Assembly: GCF_020966635.1 (NCBI RefSeq)
Contig: NZ_JAJKFQ010000005.1
Coordinates: 1 to 64,000, forward strand
Reading direction: 5' to 3'
Source: Stieleria sp. JC731
Lineage (GTDB): Bacteria > Planctomycetota > Planctomycetia > Pirellulales > Pirellulaceae
Length of the DNA stretch: 64,000 nt
The notes below the pieces were generated by a model. That model did not search any database. It saw only the letters and a list, made by a program, of their open reading frames with translations, and had not been told where the DNA came from. Below, piece after piece: positions 17,161-25,935 of this stretch (positions are counted from its first letter, which is position 1; every line of letters begins with the position of its first letter). A program made the position numbers and the translations under genes.

Positions 17161-20037
17161 ATGACTGCTCCTCGCGTAGATTTTGTTCAGCGATTCCTGT
17201 TTCCGAAGCTGACGCTGTGCCTCGCATTCAGCGTGCATTGCCTCGGACTGGGCTTCGGACTGGGGCTTTGCGGGCACGTTTATGCTGGCGAAGCGGATGA
17301 CGCAACGATGTTTTTCGAGTCATCCATTCGGCCTCTGTTGGTGGAACATTGTCTGGATTGTCATTCCAGTGATACCGAGGCTAGCGGCGGTCTTGAACTT
17401 GATTCTCGTGTCGGCTGGGAGGAAGGTGGTGATCTTGGAACAGCCGTCGTTCCCGGCGAACCGACGCTCAGCTTGCTGATCACTGCGATCGAATTTGACG
17501 ACCCCGATCTGCAAATGCCACCCGACGGCAAGTTGGATCAAAAGGCGATCGATGCGTTTCGAAAGTGGGTCGAACTGGGGGCACCGGATCCTCGTGAACC
17601 CAGCCAATCCGGCACACCTGCGAATCGCTCCAGCGGTCTGTCCGTTGCCGATGCGCAGGATCATTGGGCCTACCGACCATTATCAACGCAAACAGGTTTT
17701 TCGATTGATGGATGGATCGATGCCAGGCTAAACGAAGCTGGGCTTGTACCTGCTGCGCCTGCCGAACGCCGTGTGCTCGCAAGGCGACTGTCGTTCGACC
17801 TTTGTGGTTTACCACCGACGCGTGAATTGGTCGATGCTTTCGTGAAGGATGATTCGCCTGATGCCTACGAACACTTGATTGAGAATCTGCTTTCGTCTCC
17901 CGCCTATGGCGAGCATTTGGCTCGTCGTTGGATGGATGTCGCTCGCTATGCCGAGTCGATCACACTTCGTGGTTTCATTTTGCCGGAAGCATGGCGATAC
18001 CGAGACTACCTGATCGAGTCATTCAATTCGGATCGACCCTTCGATCAGATGATCCGCGATCAGTTGGCGGGAGACCTACTACCATCGGCTGATCCCGAAG
18101 AGACCCGGCGACGCGCAATAGCAACTGCATTCCTGGCGATGGGGAATTCCAATTTGGAGGACCAGGACAAGACAAAACTTGAATTCGATCATCTCGATGA
18201 ACAGTTGGAAACGATCGGACGAGCCTTCTTGGCCCAGACCATCGGTTGTGCCCGATGCCACGACCATAAATTTGATCCCATTCCCACACGCGACTACTAC
18301 GCACTGGCTGGTATCTTTCGCTCAACAACCCCGCTAAAGCATGCGAACCTATCGAAGTGGATCGAACAGCCGTTGCCGCTTGAAGCATCTCAACAGGTCA
18401 AATATGAACTGCTCGATGATGTGTTGAAGAAAGCTCGGCCAGCCCTCCGTCAGCTGGACGAACAGATCAAGGAGTTGGGAAAGTCGACAATTGATCATGT
18501 CGACATCGAGTCATTGCCAGGTTTCGCGGTCGACGACAACGATGCAACCTTTGTCGGTGAATGGACTGAAAGCTCGTTTATCAAACCGTATGTCGGATCA
18601 GGGTATCGACATGACGGGACGACTGGGCAAGGCATGAAAACCGCGACATTTGAACCGGCCAATCTGCCGACCGGAGACTACGAGGTTCGTCTCGCGTACA
18701 CCGCACATGCGAATCGAGCGACGAATGTGACAGTGACCGTTTTCAGCGCGAATGAATCCAAAACGATTCTGGTCAATCAACGCAAAACTCCCGATATCAA
18801 TGGCGTTTGGATTTCGTTGGGGACCTATCCGTTCGAAGCAGACGGTCAGGCGTTTGTAATCGTTTCCAACGCGAACGCAGACGGATGCGTGATCGCAGAC
18901 GCGGTGCAGTTCATCCCTGCTGAAGGCGTCAACGATGGCTCGCCAGTGGATGTTGATGCGGTGGATCAGAAGAAACTGGCCAAACTGCGAAGCCATCGTG
19001 CGGAGCTCGCAAAGCAATTGTCGATAGCCGAAGCCGAACTAAACGGTCGTCCGAAGTACTTAACGATCATGGAATCGGAACCGAAGCTCGAAACGAACAT
19101 TCGTATCCGTGGAAATACGCATCAGCTTGGTGACCCTGTACCGCGTGGCTTTTTGAGCGCGATCGGTCCCGCCAGCGAGTATGCTTCGCTGATCGATCAA
19201 ACCGGAAGTGGACGAGTTCAACTGGCGGGCTGGATCGCGGACTCACGCAACCCATTAACGGCACGCGTCTATGCCAATCGTGTGTGGTCTTGGCTGATGG
19301 GTGAAGGTCTGGTTCCAACTGAAAACAATTTTGGCACCACGGGGCGTTCACCGACTCATCCTGAGTTATTGGACTACTTGGCCGATGAATTGATTCGCCA
19401 TGACTGGTCGACAAAGCACTTGGTTCGTTTAATCGTTTCAAGTAAAGCTTATCGACGTTCCACCGCCGAAAGCGAAATGTGCCGTAGCATCGATCCAGAA
19501 AATCAATTGTGGTCTCGCTTTCGAATGAAACGGTTGCCGGTTGAATCGGTTCGCGATGCCATGTTGTTCTTCAGCGGCGAGCTGCGATCGACGATGTTCG
19601 GCGAAACGATTCGAGAAGGCACCAAGTCGGACTATGACTACCAACATGGTTTGCCTAGGCGAAGTGTGTATCAACCTGTCTTTCGGAATTCGCTGCCGCC
19701 TCTGTTCGAAGTCTTTGATTTTGCAGACGCCAGCGTTTCGGTTGGGCAACGGTCGCGGAGCACCGTCGTTTCGCAATCGCTAGCGATGATGAATGATCCC
19801 TGGGTGATAAAACGGGCGACCAAAGCTGCGGAACGGTACAGGATCGATTTTCAGTCGCCATCGCTGCAACTGATCGATGAAATCTATCAAGACTGCTTCG
19901 GGCGATTGCCCAGTGACGACGAACGGCAGCTTTGTTTGACGTTTTTGAACGCGTCAGCGAAAGAATCCTTCCGGCAAAAGCTCGTCGATTTGATTCAATC
20001 GCTATTCGCGTCGACCGACTTTCGATATCTGGAGTAA
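17161..20037 (+). CDS. PSCyt1 / DUF1549 / DUF1553 planctomycete cytochrome-like protein with golvesin-like domain
   Basis: 958 residues from the ATG at 17161, with a signal peptide ending near HVYAGEA. First comes a PSCyt1 c-type haem domain (CLDCH, LQMPPDGKL). Next is PSCyt2/DUF1549, with RRWMDVARYAES and a second CxxCH in CARCHDHKFDP. An inserted golvesin/Xly-type carbohydrate-binding-like domain follows (GSGYRHDGTTGQG to CVIADAVQFIP). DUF1553/PSD1 ends the chain (NPLTARVYANRVWSWLMGEG, RRSVYQPVFRN). It is exported; two haem attachments point to redox or polymer-degrading work, but no substrate is proven. The DUF1501 gene follows after 7 bases, a conserved planctomycete pair. A paralogous pair lies at 37.8-42.2 kb. 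Confidence 0.9.
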   Translation: MTAPRVDFVQRFLFPKLTLCLAFSVHCLGLGFGLGLCGHVYAGEADDATMFFESSIRPLLVEHCLDCHSSDTEASGGLELDSRVGWEEGGDLGTAVVPGEPTLSLLITAIEFDDPDLQMPPDGKLDQKAIDAFRKWVELGAPDPREPSQSGTPANRSSGLSVADAQDHWAYRPLSTQTGFSIDGWIDARLNEAGLVPAAPAERRVLARRLSFDLCGLPPTRELVDAFVKDDSPDAYEHLIENLLSSPAYGEHLARRWMDVARYAESITLRGFILPEAWRYRDYLIESFNSDRPFDQMIRDQLAGDLLPSADPEETRRRAIATAFLAMGNSNLEDQDKTKLEFDHLDEQLETIGRAFLAQTIGCARCHDHKFDPIPTRDYYALAGIFRSTTPLKHANLSKWIEQPLPLEASQQVKYELLDDVLKKARPALRQLDEQIKELGKSTIDHVDIESLPGFAVDDNDATFVGEWTESSFIKPYVGSGYRHDGTTGQGMKTATFEPANLPTGDYEVRLAYTAHANRATNVTVTVFSANESKTILVNQRKTPDINGVWISLGTYPFEADGQAFVIVSNANADGCVIADAVQFIPAEGVNDGSPVDVDAVDQKKLAKLRSHRAELAKQLSIAEAELNGRPKYLTIMESEPKLETNIRIRGNTHQLGDPVPRGFLSAIGPASEYASLIDQTGSGRVQLAGWIADSRNPLTARVYANRVWSWLMGEGLVPTENNFGTTGRSPTHPELLDYLADELIRHDWSTKHLVRLIVSSKAYRRSTAESEMCRSIDPENQLWSRFRMKRLPVESVRDAMLFFSGELRSTMFGETIREGTKSDYDYQHGLPRRSVYQPVFRNSLPPLFEVFDFADASVSVGQRSRSTVVSQSLAMMNDPWVIKRATKAAERYRIDFQSPSLQLIDEIYQDCFGRLPSDDERQLCLTFLNASAKESFRQKLVDLIQSLFASTDFRYLE

Positions 20038-20044
20038 CCCAAGT

Positions 20045-21466
20045 ATGACTGGGACGGACAACGTCAGTCTTCGATCAACGCGACGACGAGTTTTGCAGCA
20101 ATCCGCCTGCGGGTTTGCCGGATTGGCAGCGAGTGCATTCGCAAGTCAGCAAGCGGGTTTCGCACATGCCGAACCTCATTTTCAGCCGCGGGCCAAGCGA
20201 GTGATCTTCCTGTTCATGCAGGGCGGCGTTAGCCAAGTTGACTCGTTCGACTACAAGCCTGAACTTGAAAAACGACACGGCGACTCCATCCGCTTCAATG
20301 ACGCTCGCGAGCTTGCGAAGACTGGGAAACGCGGCGGCGAGCAAAGGTTGATGAAATCGCCTTGGAAGTTCCAGCAACATGGCGAAAGTGGCCGCTATGT
20401 TTCAGAACTGTTTCCGGAAACGGCGCGCCATGTCGATGATTTGTGTTTTCTACATGGGATGCATACCGACGGCGTCGCGCATGGGCCTGCAACGCTTTTT
20501 CTGCATTGCGGTTCGACCAATTTCGTTCGTCCATCTGTCGGATCGTGGATCTACTATGGGCTAGGAACTGAGAATAGCGATCTGCCGGGATTCGTAACGA
20601 TCAGTCCTTCGATCGGCAATGGCGGGCCACGCAATTATGGCACTGCGTTCTTGCCGGCTAAGTTCCAAGGCACCGCGATCGGCTCGGCAAGTCACGATGA
20701 ACTGAAACTGGAAAATCTCAGTCGCACCGGATCCACACCACAGCGGCAGCAGGATCAGTTGCAGTTGATTGAGCGACTGAACCGTCAACAAGTCCTGCGG
20801 CGGGGAACGACAAGCAGCGAATTCAATGCGATCGCCGAATCGTATCGCCTGGCTTGGCGACTGCAGCAAGTTGGGCCAGATATCCTGGATTTGACGACTG
20901 AATCAAAGCAGACTTTGTCTGAATACGGAATCGACAAAGCAGAGACTCGCGGATACGGCGAGAAATGTTTATTGGCACGGCGATTATGCGAAGCCGGTGT
21001 TCGATTCATCCAAGTCAACTACGGCGACAACTCGGCCAACCCGGCTTGGGACCAACATTCGAATTTGCCCAAACATGCACAACATGCGAGGGCTGTTGAT
21101 CAGCCGATCGCCGCTCTGCTCGCGGATTTGAAACGTCGCGGATTGCTGGAGGACACGATCGTTTGGTGGGGGGGCGAGTTTGGTCGGACGCCTTATTCGC
21201 AAAGCAATGGCACCGGACGTGATCACAACCCCGGCGGATTCACGGTTTGGATGGCCGGTGGAGGCTTTCGTCCTGGAATCGCGTATGGTGAGACCGACGA
21301 ATTCGGATTCGCGAGTGTGCAAGGGAAGGTCCACATGCATGACTTGCACGCAACCTTGTTGCACCAGTTGGGGCTGAACCACGAGCAGTTGACCTATCGA
21401 CACGCCGGTCGTGATTTTCGATTGACCGACGTGTACGGACGCGTCATTAAGGACGTGTTGGTCTAG
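20045..21466 (+). CDS. DUF1501 protein (alkaline-phosphatase/sulfatase-like), Tat-exported
   Basis: 473 residues. A twin-arginine type leader (STRRRVLQQSACGFAGLAAS) precedes the DUF1501 domain, which belongs to the alkaline-phosphatase superfamily: RVIFLFMQGGVSQVDSFDYKP near the start, [14 protein letters not shown] and GRDHNPGGFTVWMAGGG late, and [15 protein letters not shown] near the end. The substrate is unknown. It is co-transcribed with the DUF1549/DUF1553 gene 7 bases upstream. The paralogue at 40824 shares these motifs in order. Confidence 0.92.
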   Translation: MTGTDNVSLRSTRRRVLQQSACGFAGLAASAFASQQAGFAHAEPHFQPRAKRVIFLFMQGGVSQVDSFDYKPELEKRHGDSIRFNDARELAKTGKRGGEQRLMKSPWKFQQHGESGRYVSELFPETARHVDDLCFLHGMHTDGVAHGPATLFLHCGSTNFVRPSVGSWIYYGLGTENSDLPGFVTISPSIGNGGPRNYGTAFLPAKFQGTAIGSASHDELKLENLSRTGSTPQRQQDQLQLIERLNRQQVLRRGTTSSEFNAIAESYRLAWRLQQVGPDILDLTTESKQTLSEYGIDKAETRGYGEKCLLARRLCEAGVRFIQVNYGDNSANPAWDQHSNLPKHAQHARAVDQPIAALLADLKRRGLLEDTIVWWGGEFGRTPYSQSNGTGRDHNPGGFTVWMAGGGFRPGIAYGETDEFGFASVQGKVHMHDLHATLLHQLGLNHEQLTYRHAGRDFRLTDVYGRVIKDVLV

Positions 21467-21747
21467 GGCGAGGACGCAGTTAACCGCGGCTAACGCCGTT
21501 GCGGATCAGGTTGGCTGGAGTTCCTGAGCCGATTCGCGCTAGTGACGGTTGTTGGGATAGGGCGTGAACGCACTTAACCGCGGCTAGCGTCGTTGCGGCT
21601 CAGGTTGGTTGGAGATCCTGAGCCGGTTCGCGCTTGCGACGGTTGTTGGGATAGTACGTGTGCGCAGTTAACCGCGGCTAACGCCTTTCGGCTCAGTTTG
21701 GTTGGATTTCCTGAGCCGGTTCGCGTTAGCGACGGTTGTTGGGATAG
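21467..21747. repeat. Three tandem 94-bp repeats
   Basis: Units 21467-21560, 21561-21654 and 21655-21747 (94, 94 and 93 bp) are about 85-90% alike and share TTAACCGCGGCTA near the start and a common GGTTGTTGGGATAG end. They lie directly after the DUF1501 stop codon and end 13 bases before the stop of the convergent small gene. Each unit contains GGCTCAG/CCTGAGCC arms that can pair into a hairpin. No spacers or cas genes, so not CRISPR. It is probably a dispersed intergenic (REP/BIME-like) element with a possible 3'-end role. Confidence 0.85.
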
Positions 21748-21760
21748 AACATGTTCGTTC

Positions 21761-22108
21761 TTAGCTGCGTGCCGCTTGAGCTTCAAGCTCCAATGCCAAT
21801 GCGGCTTCTTCTGCGATTTGCGCTGCCGTACGGCGACGTCGCTTGCGTGGTTTCGCGTTCATCCATTCCTTCGTCAACACTTCGAAAACTTCAGGAGTTT
21901 CGTAGCGGACGATGTTCTTACCTTCGGGCATCGGGCCGATCAGACCACGAAAGACCGGCAAGCCGCGCAAGGCCAAGTCGGTGCTGCAATCGTCGATCCC
22001 GATTTGTTGATGCGAAGTCATCAACGGATCGATCGATGGGTAGTCTGAAATCATCAGCGAACCGTCACGTGAACGCGTCACGACACGGTAGGTGTCTTTC
22101 TTGGCCAT
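21761..22108 (-). CDS. Small conserved hypothetical protein
   Basis: 115 residues from the ATG at 22108, chosen because GGAGG stands 5 bases upstream; the longer frame from 22243 adds unlikely residues. The body reads as a small globular domain (DTYRVVTRSRDGSLMISDYP, ALRGLPVFRGLIGPMP). It is followed by a strongly basic KPRKRRRRT and an Ala/Glu helix. The basic tail could bind nucleic acid. No family is recognised. It is a single gene, convergent with the DUF1501 gene. Confidence 0.7.
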   Translation of the reverse strand: MAKKDTYRVVTRSRDGSLMISDYPSIDPLMTSHQQIGIDDCSTDLALRGLPVFRGLIGPMPEGKNIVRYETPEVFEVLTKEWMNAKPRKRRRRTAAQIAEEAALALELEAQAARS

Positions 22109-22621
22109 GGTGCCTCCAAATAAGGAAGTGGCGCTGGAGAGTCTGAGAGGGTAGCGCTCATTCCCGACGCTCTCGCAAATTTGCGACAAGCAATCGTCAA
22201 TTTGGGAGGATGACGAAGGGCCGCAAGCAACGGATGTCATCACGTGCCGAGCAACGACGTCTGCCCACTAACCGTGCCAAGGTAAACTTGATCAAGGCCA
22301 GCATGAGGATCAGGACGGCAGACGTCGGTGCTCTGAAGCAGCGTGATTCCAACCGACATTGGGAGGGAGAGGCGTCAGTTGAGCATCGATTCGAGGGTTA
22401 ATCGAACACAGGAGGTATCGACGATCCAAAAACATCCGTGCACGAAAGATCGACGAATGTGTTTGGCTTTGTGGTCGACAGGCGACACACCAGGATTGAC
22501 GCGACCATTGGGATTGAAAGGCGCAAAGCGGTTTACGCTTGCAAGCGGAACCGCGCCATCGATCGTTGTTTTCGACTCGGTCGGCACAGCCAGTACAATC
22601 AGTCATCTTTGGCTGGCAAGA
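22109..22621. other. Intergenic region between two minus-strand genes
   Basis: Short frames on both strands (for example minus 22375-22587, plus 22343-22657) have no recognisable motif or convincing ribosome-binding site and are not called. No RNA gene or terminator was identified. Confidence 0.4.
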
Positions 22622-23719
22622 CTAATGCTTCGCTTGGCTTTCGATCATCTGCCTTAGCAAAGCGATTCGAGTCGGAAGTTTTGTTTCTTTCCATTGAAGT
22701 AGCGGGAGCGTGACCGAGCCGTCCGCTCGCGTCGTCGTGGCTGCGATATGAACGCCGGCTTGCGCTGCGGGTACAAAATGCTCGGCAAATTCTGGCCCCA
22801 AATCCCTTCCTCCGATTTGTAGCCGAACCGCAGTCTGGCTGGGGCGATCGGTAGGTTTCGGGGAACCAAGTCGAATGTGTGCCGGAAGGTCGGTGCTGTA
22901 CCGGTCGAGCGATTGATTCGTGGTCCAACGCAGGACTGCGGACAGATTTTCTTCGTAATTCAGCCGTACCAAGACCGCTCGGCGCATCCGGCGCTCACTA
23001 AAAGGTGCGTTTAGTTTTGCGATCAGTTGTGAGAGCAGATCGGAACAGACGACTTCTTCGCCACTGGCAAATGCGTTCTCGGTCACGATGATTCCCAAGT
23101 AGTCGTGTCCGAAGAGATCTGCATAGGGGGCCGACAGGTCATTCGCACCAGACGCTGCAGCCAACATGGAGGATAAGATCGACGCTTCGATTTTTTGCGA
23201 ATGTATGACGGGCGTTTGAGCTCCGTCTAGCTTTTCTTGCAACCGAGGGTAGCAGGTCTCCGGATTGCCCAGGACCCATACGCGATCGGCGTGTCGAAAT
23301 AGATCGCCCATCGTCGCCGTGATATTTCCATCGCGGCCGATCGTTAGTTTCAAGGCACGCTGGCTGGGATCGCTATCGGCAGTCGAAAGGCGAATTCGAG
23401 AATCAACCAGCCATTCGACTAGCCGTTTCGATTCTTCGATCGTCGGGTTCTGAACCGAAACGATTGGAGATGCAGGCAATTCAAGTTGCGAGACGAGATT
23501 TTGAATATCTAAGCTTTCGCTATCTCGCAGCGAACGACCAACGGGGGTGCTTCGAATCGCGGATAGCTCGGTTCGAGCGATTGGGCAATCGACCTGAACT
23601 GTAGGCTCGCCGTTTGTGTCCTGAAGAAGGTCGTCGCAGCCAAGTGGGCAGAAAGGGCAAACGAAGGAGGACGGCACAGACAGAAGCCTCGGTGAATCGT
23701 AGACAGCAGGTGAGATCAT
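22622..23719 (-). CDS. fhcB: FhcB-like subunit, formyltransferase/hydrolase complex (H4MPT C1 pathway)
   Basis: 365 residues. The N-terminal FVCPFCPLGCDDLL is the Cys motif of subunit B of formylmethanofuran dehydrogenase and of the bacterial formyltransferase/hydrolase complex. Further blocks fit the same fold (VDCPIAR, DRVWVLGNPETCYPRL, then RIGLGSP-type and LPLLQWKETKLP stretches). It is shorter than archaeal FwdB, as expected for the bacterial FhcB, which has lost molybdopterin catalysis. In planctomycetes the complex works in tetrahydromethanopterin-linked formaldehyde oxidation. No other fhc gene lies nearby, so the assignment rests on the motif and length. A general molybdopterin oxidoreductase fragment is the alternative. 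Confidence 0.6.
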   Translation of the reverse strand: MISPAVYDSPRLLSVPSSFVCPFCPLGCDDLLQDTNGEPTVQVDCPIARTELSAIRSTPVGRSLRDSESLDIQNLVSQLELPASPIVSVQNPTIEESKRLVEWLVDSRIRLSTADSDPSQRALKLTIGRDGNITATMGDLFRHADRVWVLGNPETCYPRLQEKLDGAQTPVIHSQKIEASILSSMLAAASGANDLSAPYADLFGHDYLGIIVTENAFASGEEVVCSDLLSQLIAKLNAPFSERRMRRAVLVRLNYEENLSAVLRWTTNQSLDRYSTDLPAHIRLGSPKPTDRPSQTAVRLQIGGRDLGPEFAEHFVPAAQAGVHIAATTTRADGSVTLPLLQWKETKLPTRIALLRQMIESQAKH

Positions 23720-24072
23720 CTCACGGCCGCGATTCTAACATGACAGCGGCGAGGTGTCTGGCGCGGTCGCCGCAACATTGGATGGTGGCGAACTGAATCG
23801 TTTTGCAGACAAATTCAAACGACGATCGGTTGAGCGTAATTCGAACGTGAATTCGTTTCGCAGTTCGCCATTAGCCATGGATACGCGGTTTACTGTGGAT
23901 CCGTGTGACGAGGCGGTTGCCCCGTCACACAATAAGATCAAACCCACAAGCGGCTATTAACCGTTGATAGCCAGGTTTGTTTCTCACCAAGTCGCCTTCT
24001 GCTCCACAATCCAGCGGGGATGAACGCTGACTACACGGAGAGAAGGGCGACAACAGAAAACCCGAAAGGCGA
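23720..24072. other. Intergenic region with hairpin and 3'-element
   Basis: It lies between the gnd stop and the fhcB start, both on the minus strand. A hairpin is formed by GTGTGACG (23903-23910) and CGTCACAC (23923-23930), with a short inner GGC/GCC extension. It lacks a T-run, so its role is uncertain. A 39-bp element at 24024-24062 resembles one after fabF (34401-34439). The fhcB promoter must be here; no consensus was seen. Confidence 0.5.
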
Positions 24073-25551
24073 CTAAGCCTTCGGTTCTTTACGAAGGTCC
24101 AACCACTCGGTGTGGAAGGTGCCTTCTTTGTCGGTACGTTGATACGTGTGTGCACCGAAGTAATCGCGTTGAGCTTGCAGCAAGTTTGCTGGTAGGCGAG
24201 ACATGCGGTAACCGTCGTAGTAGCACAATGCGGTGCTGAACGCAGGAACGGGGATGCCCACGACGGAAGCCAACGCGACAACCTTGCGCCATTTTTCTTG
24301 ACACTTCTCGACAGCTTCTTCGAAGTACTTGTCCAGCATCAAGTTTTCCAGGTCGGCATCTTTGTCGAACGCTTCTTTGATGCGATCGAGGAACTGGGCG
24401 CGGATGATACAACCGCCACGCCACAACAGTGCTGCCGCACCGTAGTCGAGACCCCAGCCGTGTTCTGCCGATGCGGCTTGCAACTGCACAAAGCCTTGGG
24501 CATACGAAACGATCTTGGAGGCATAGAGTGCTTGGCGGACAGCTTCGATGAATTCAGCTTTGTTTCCTGCGAGCGACTTCGCGACGGCTTGCAGTTCGGG
24601 ATTAGACGATTCCGAAGGTCCGTTCAGTTTTTCGCTGGCACGAACACGAGCTTCTTTCTGTGCTGACAATCCGCGAGCGAACACAGCTGTGGTGACCAGG
24701 GTGCTAGGCACGCCTAGGTCCAAAGCCAGTTGGCTCATCCATTTACCGGTTCCCTTGGCTCCGGCGACGTCCAAGATTTTGTCGACAAGGTAGCCGTCGC
24801 CACCTTGGTCATCTTTGACGCTGAAGATGTCGCGGGTGATTTCGATCAGGTAGCTTTGCAGTTCACCCTCATTCCACTGTTCGAAAACGTCGTAGAGCTC
24901 TTCGTTGCTGAGGCCACCGAGTTCGCTAAGCAATTGGTACGCTTCGCAAATCAACTGCATATCGCCATATTCGATCCCGTTGTGGACCATCTTGACGTAG
25001 TTGCCGGCGCCACCACTGCCGAGCCATTCGCAGCAAGGGATGTCGTTGTTCGGGCCGACTTTTGCCGCGATCGACTGGAACATTTCTTTGATGTGTGGCC
25101 ACGCGTCGGCGCTGCCGCCGGGCATCAAACTTGGGCCTTTCAGGGCGCCTTCTTCACCGCCACTGACGCCGCAGCCGACGTACAGCAATCCTGCTTCTTC
25201 AACCTGTTTGACACGACGTTCGGTGTGTTCGAAGTACTCGTTGCCGCCGTCGATGATGATGTCGCCAGGTTCGCAGTATGGAAGCAGTTGCTCGATGATC
25301 GCGTCAACGGCGGGGCCTGCTTTGACCAGCATCATCAGCTTGCGAGGTCGTTTGACCGACTTCACAAATTCTTCGATGGAGTGGGTTCCGACGAAGTTTT
25401 TGCCAGCGGCGCGACCGTTGATCAGGTCGTCGACCTTGCTGGTGGTACGGTTGTACACGGCGACCTTGTATCCGCGACTCTCGACATTAAGGGCCAAGTT
25501 TTCGCCCATGACAGCCAAGCCAATTAAACCAAAATCGCAATCGCCGCTCAT
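24073..25551 (-). CDS. gnd: 6-phosphogluconate dehydrogenase, decarboxylating
   Basis: 492 residues, close to the usual length of the long bacterial form. It oxidises 6-phosphogluconate to ribulose-5-phosphate and CO2 in the pentose phosphate pathway, in the cytoplasm. Visible marks are the dinucleotide-binding start GLIGLAVMGENLALN, the substrate-binding CGVSGGEEGALKGPSLMPGG, the catalytic KMVHNGIEYGDMQ, and the C-terminal ALLWRGGCIIRAQFL and LPANLLQAQRDYFGAHTY. NADP is the likely cofactor. It is a single gene with no zwf neighbour in the window. Confidence 0.97.
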   Translation of the reverse strand: MSGDCDFGLIGLAVMGENLALNVESRGYKVAVYNRTTSKVDDLINGRAAGKNFVGTHSIEEFVKSVKRPRKLMMLVKAGPAVDAIIEQLLPYCEPGDIIIDGGNEYFEHTERRVKQVEEAGLLYVGCGVSGGEEGALKGPSLMPGGSADAWPHIKEMFQSIAAKVGPNNDIPCCEWLGSGGAGNYVKMVHNGIEYGDMQLICEAYQLLSELGGLSNEELYDVFEQWNEGELQSYLIEITRDIFSVKDDQGGDGYLVDKILDVAGAKGTGKWMSQLALDLGVPSTLVTTAVFARGLSAQKEARVRASEKLNGPSESSNPELQAVAKSLAGNKAEFIEAVRQALYASKIVSYAQGFVQLQAASAEHGWGLDYGAAALLWRGGCIIRAQFLDRIKEAFDKDADLENLMLDKYFEEAVEKCQEKWRKVVALASVVGIPVPAFSTALCYYDGYRMSRLPANLLQAQRDYFGAHTYQRTDKEGTFHTEWLDLRKEPKA

Positions 25552-25935
25552 TTTTATGCTCTTCAGGCAGAGAGGAGTGAAGTTAAGTGAAGTTATTCGT
25601 AGGTGCCAAATTCTACGGCGTGGTAAAAAAACCGAAAGCCGGGGGCGCGAACACTAGTGAAGAGCTACACTAAATTAGGCTCGGTATGGGGTTTGCAGGT
25701 CTCGCACGACGGATATTTCGTTCGATCCAACCCCAGCATCTGTGCCTGTAACTGCCCCCTCATCAGCAAAATCACCAGGTTGACCGAGAATTTGGCCGGC
25801 AATTGATGCCAAACCTCGGCTGAATTTGGCTTGTTTCTTGCTCAGGGGCAGGTGACTAATTAATGTCACAGATCTGTATCTTCTCCTTCCTACGCTCCGA
25901 ATCTTCTGGTCGCGACCTTGAAATTGGTTTTCCCG
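25552..25935. other. Divergent intergenic region
   Basis: It carries the promoters of gnd (minus) and of the DUF1598-like gene (plus). A minus frame at 25675-26157 mostly overlaps the plus-strand gene and is treated as a shadow. No clear regulatory site was found. Confidence 0.4.

Noticed and set aside
21467-21747. Possible CRISPR array
   Set aside because: Only three units, adjacent to each other with no unique spacers, and no cas genes.
22375-22587. Minus-strand frame of 70 residues upstream of the small conserved gene
   Set aside because: No ribosome-binding site or known motif; conflicting frames on both strands.
24730-25527. Plus-strand frame of 265 residues opposite gnd
   Set aside because: Lies wholly on the antisense strand of a certain housekeeping gene.
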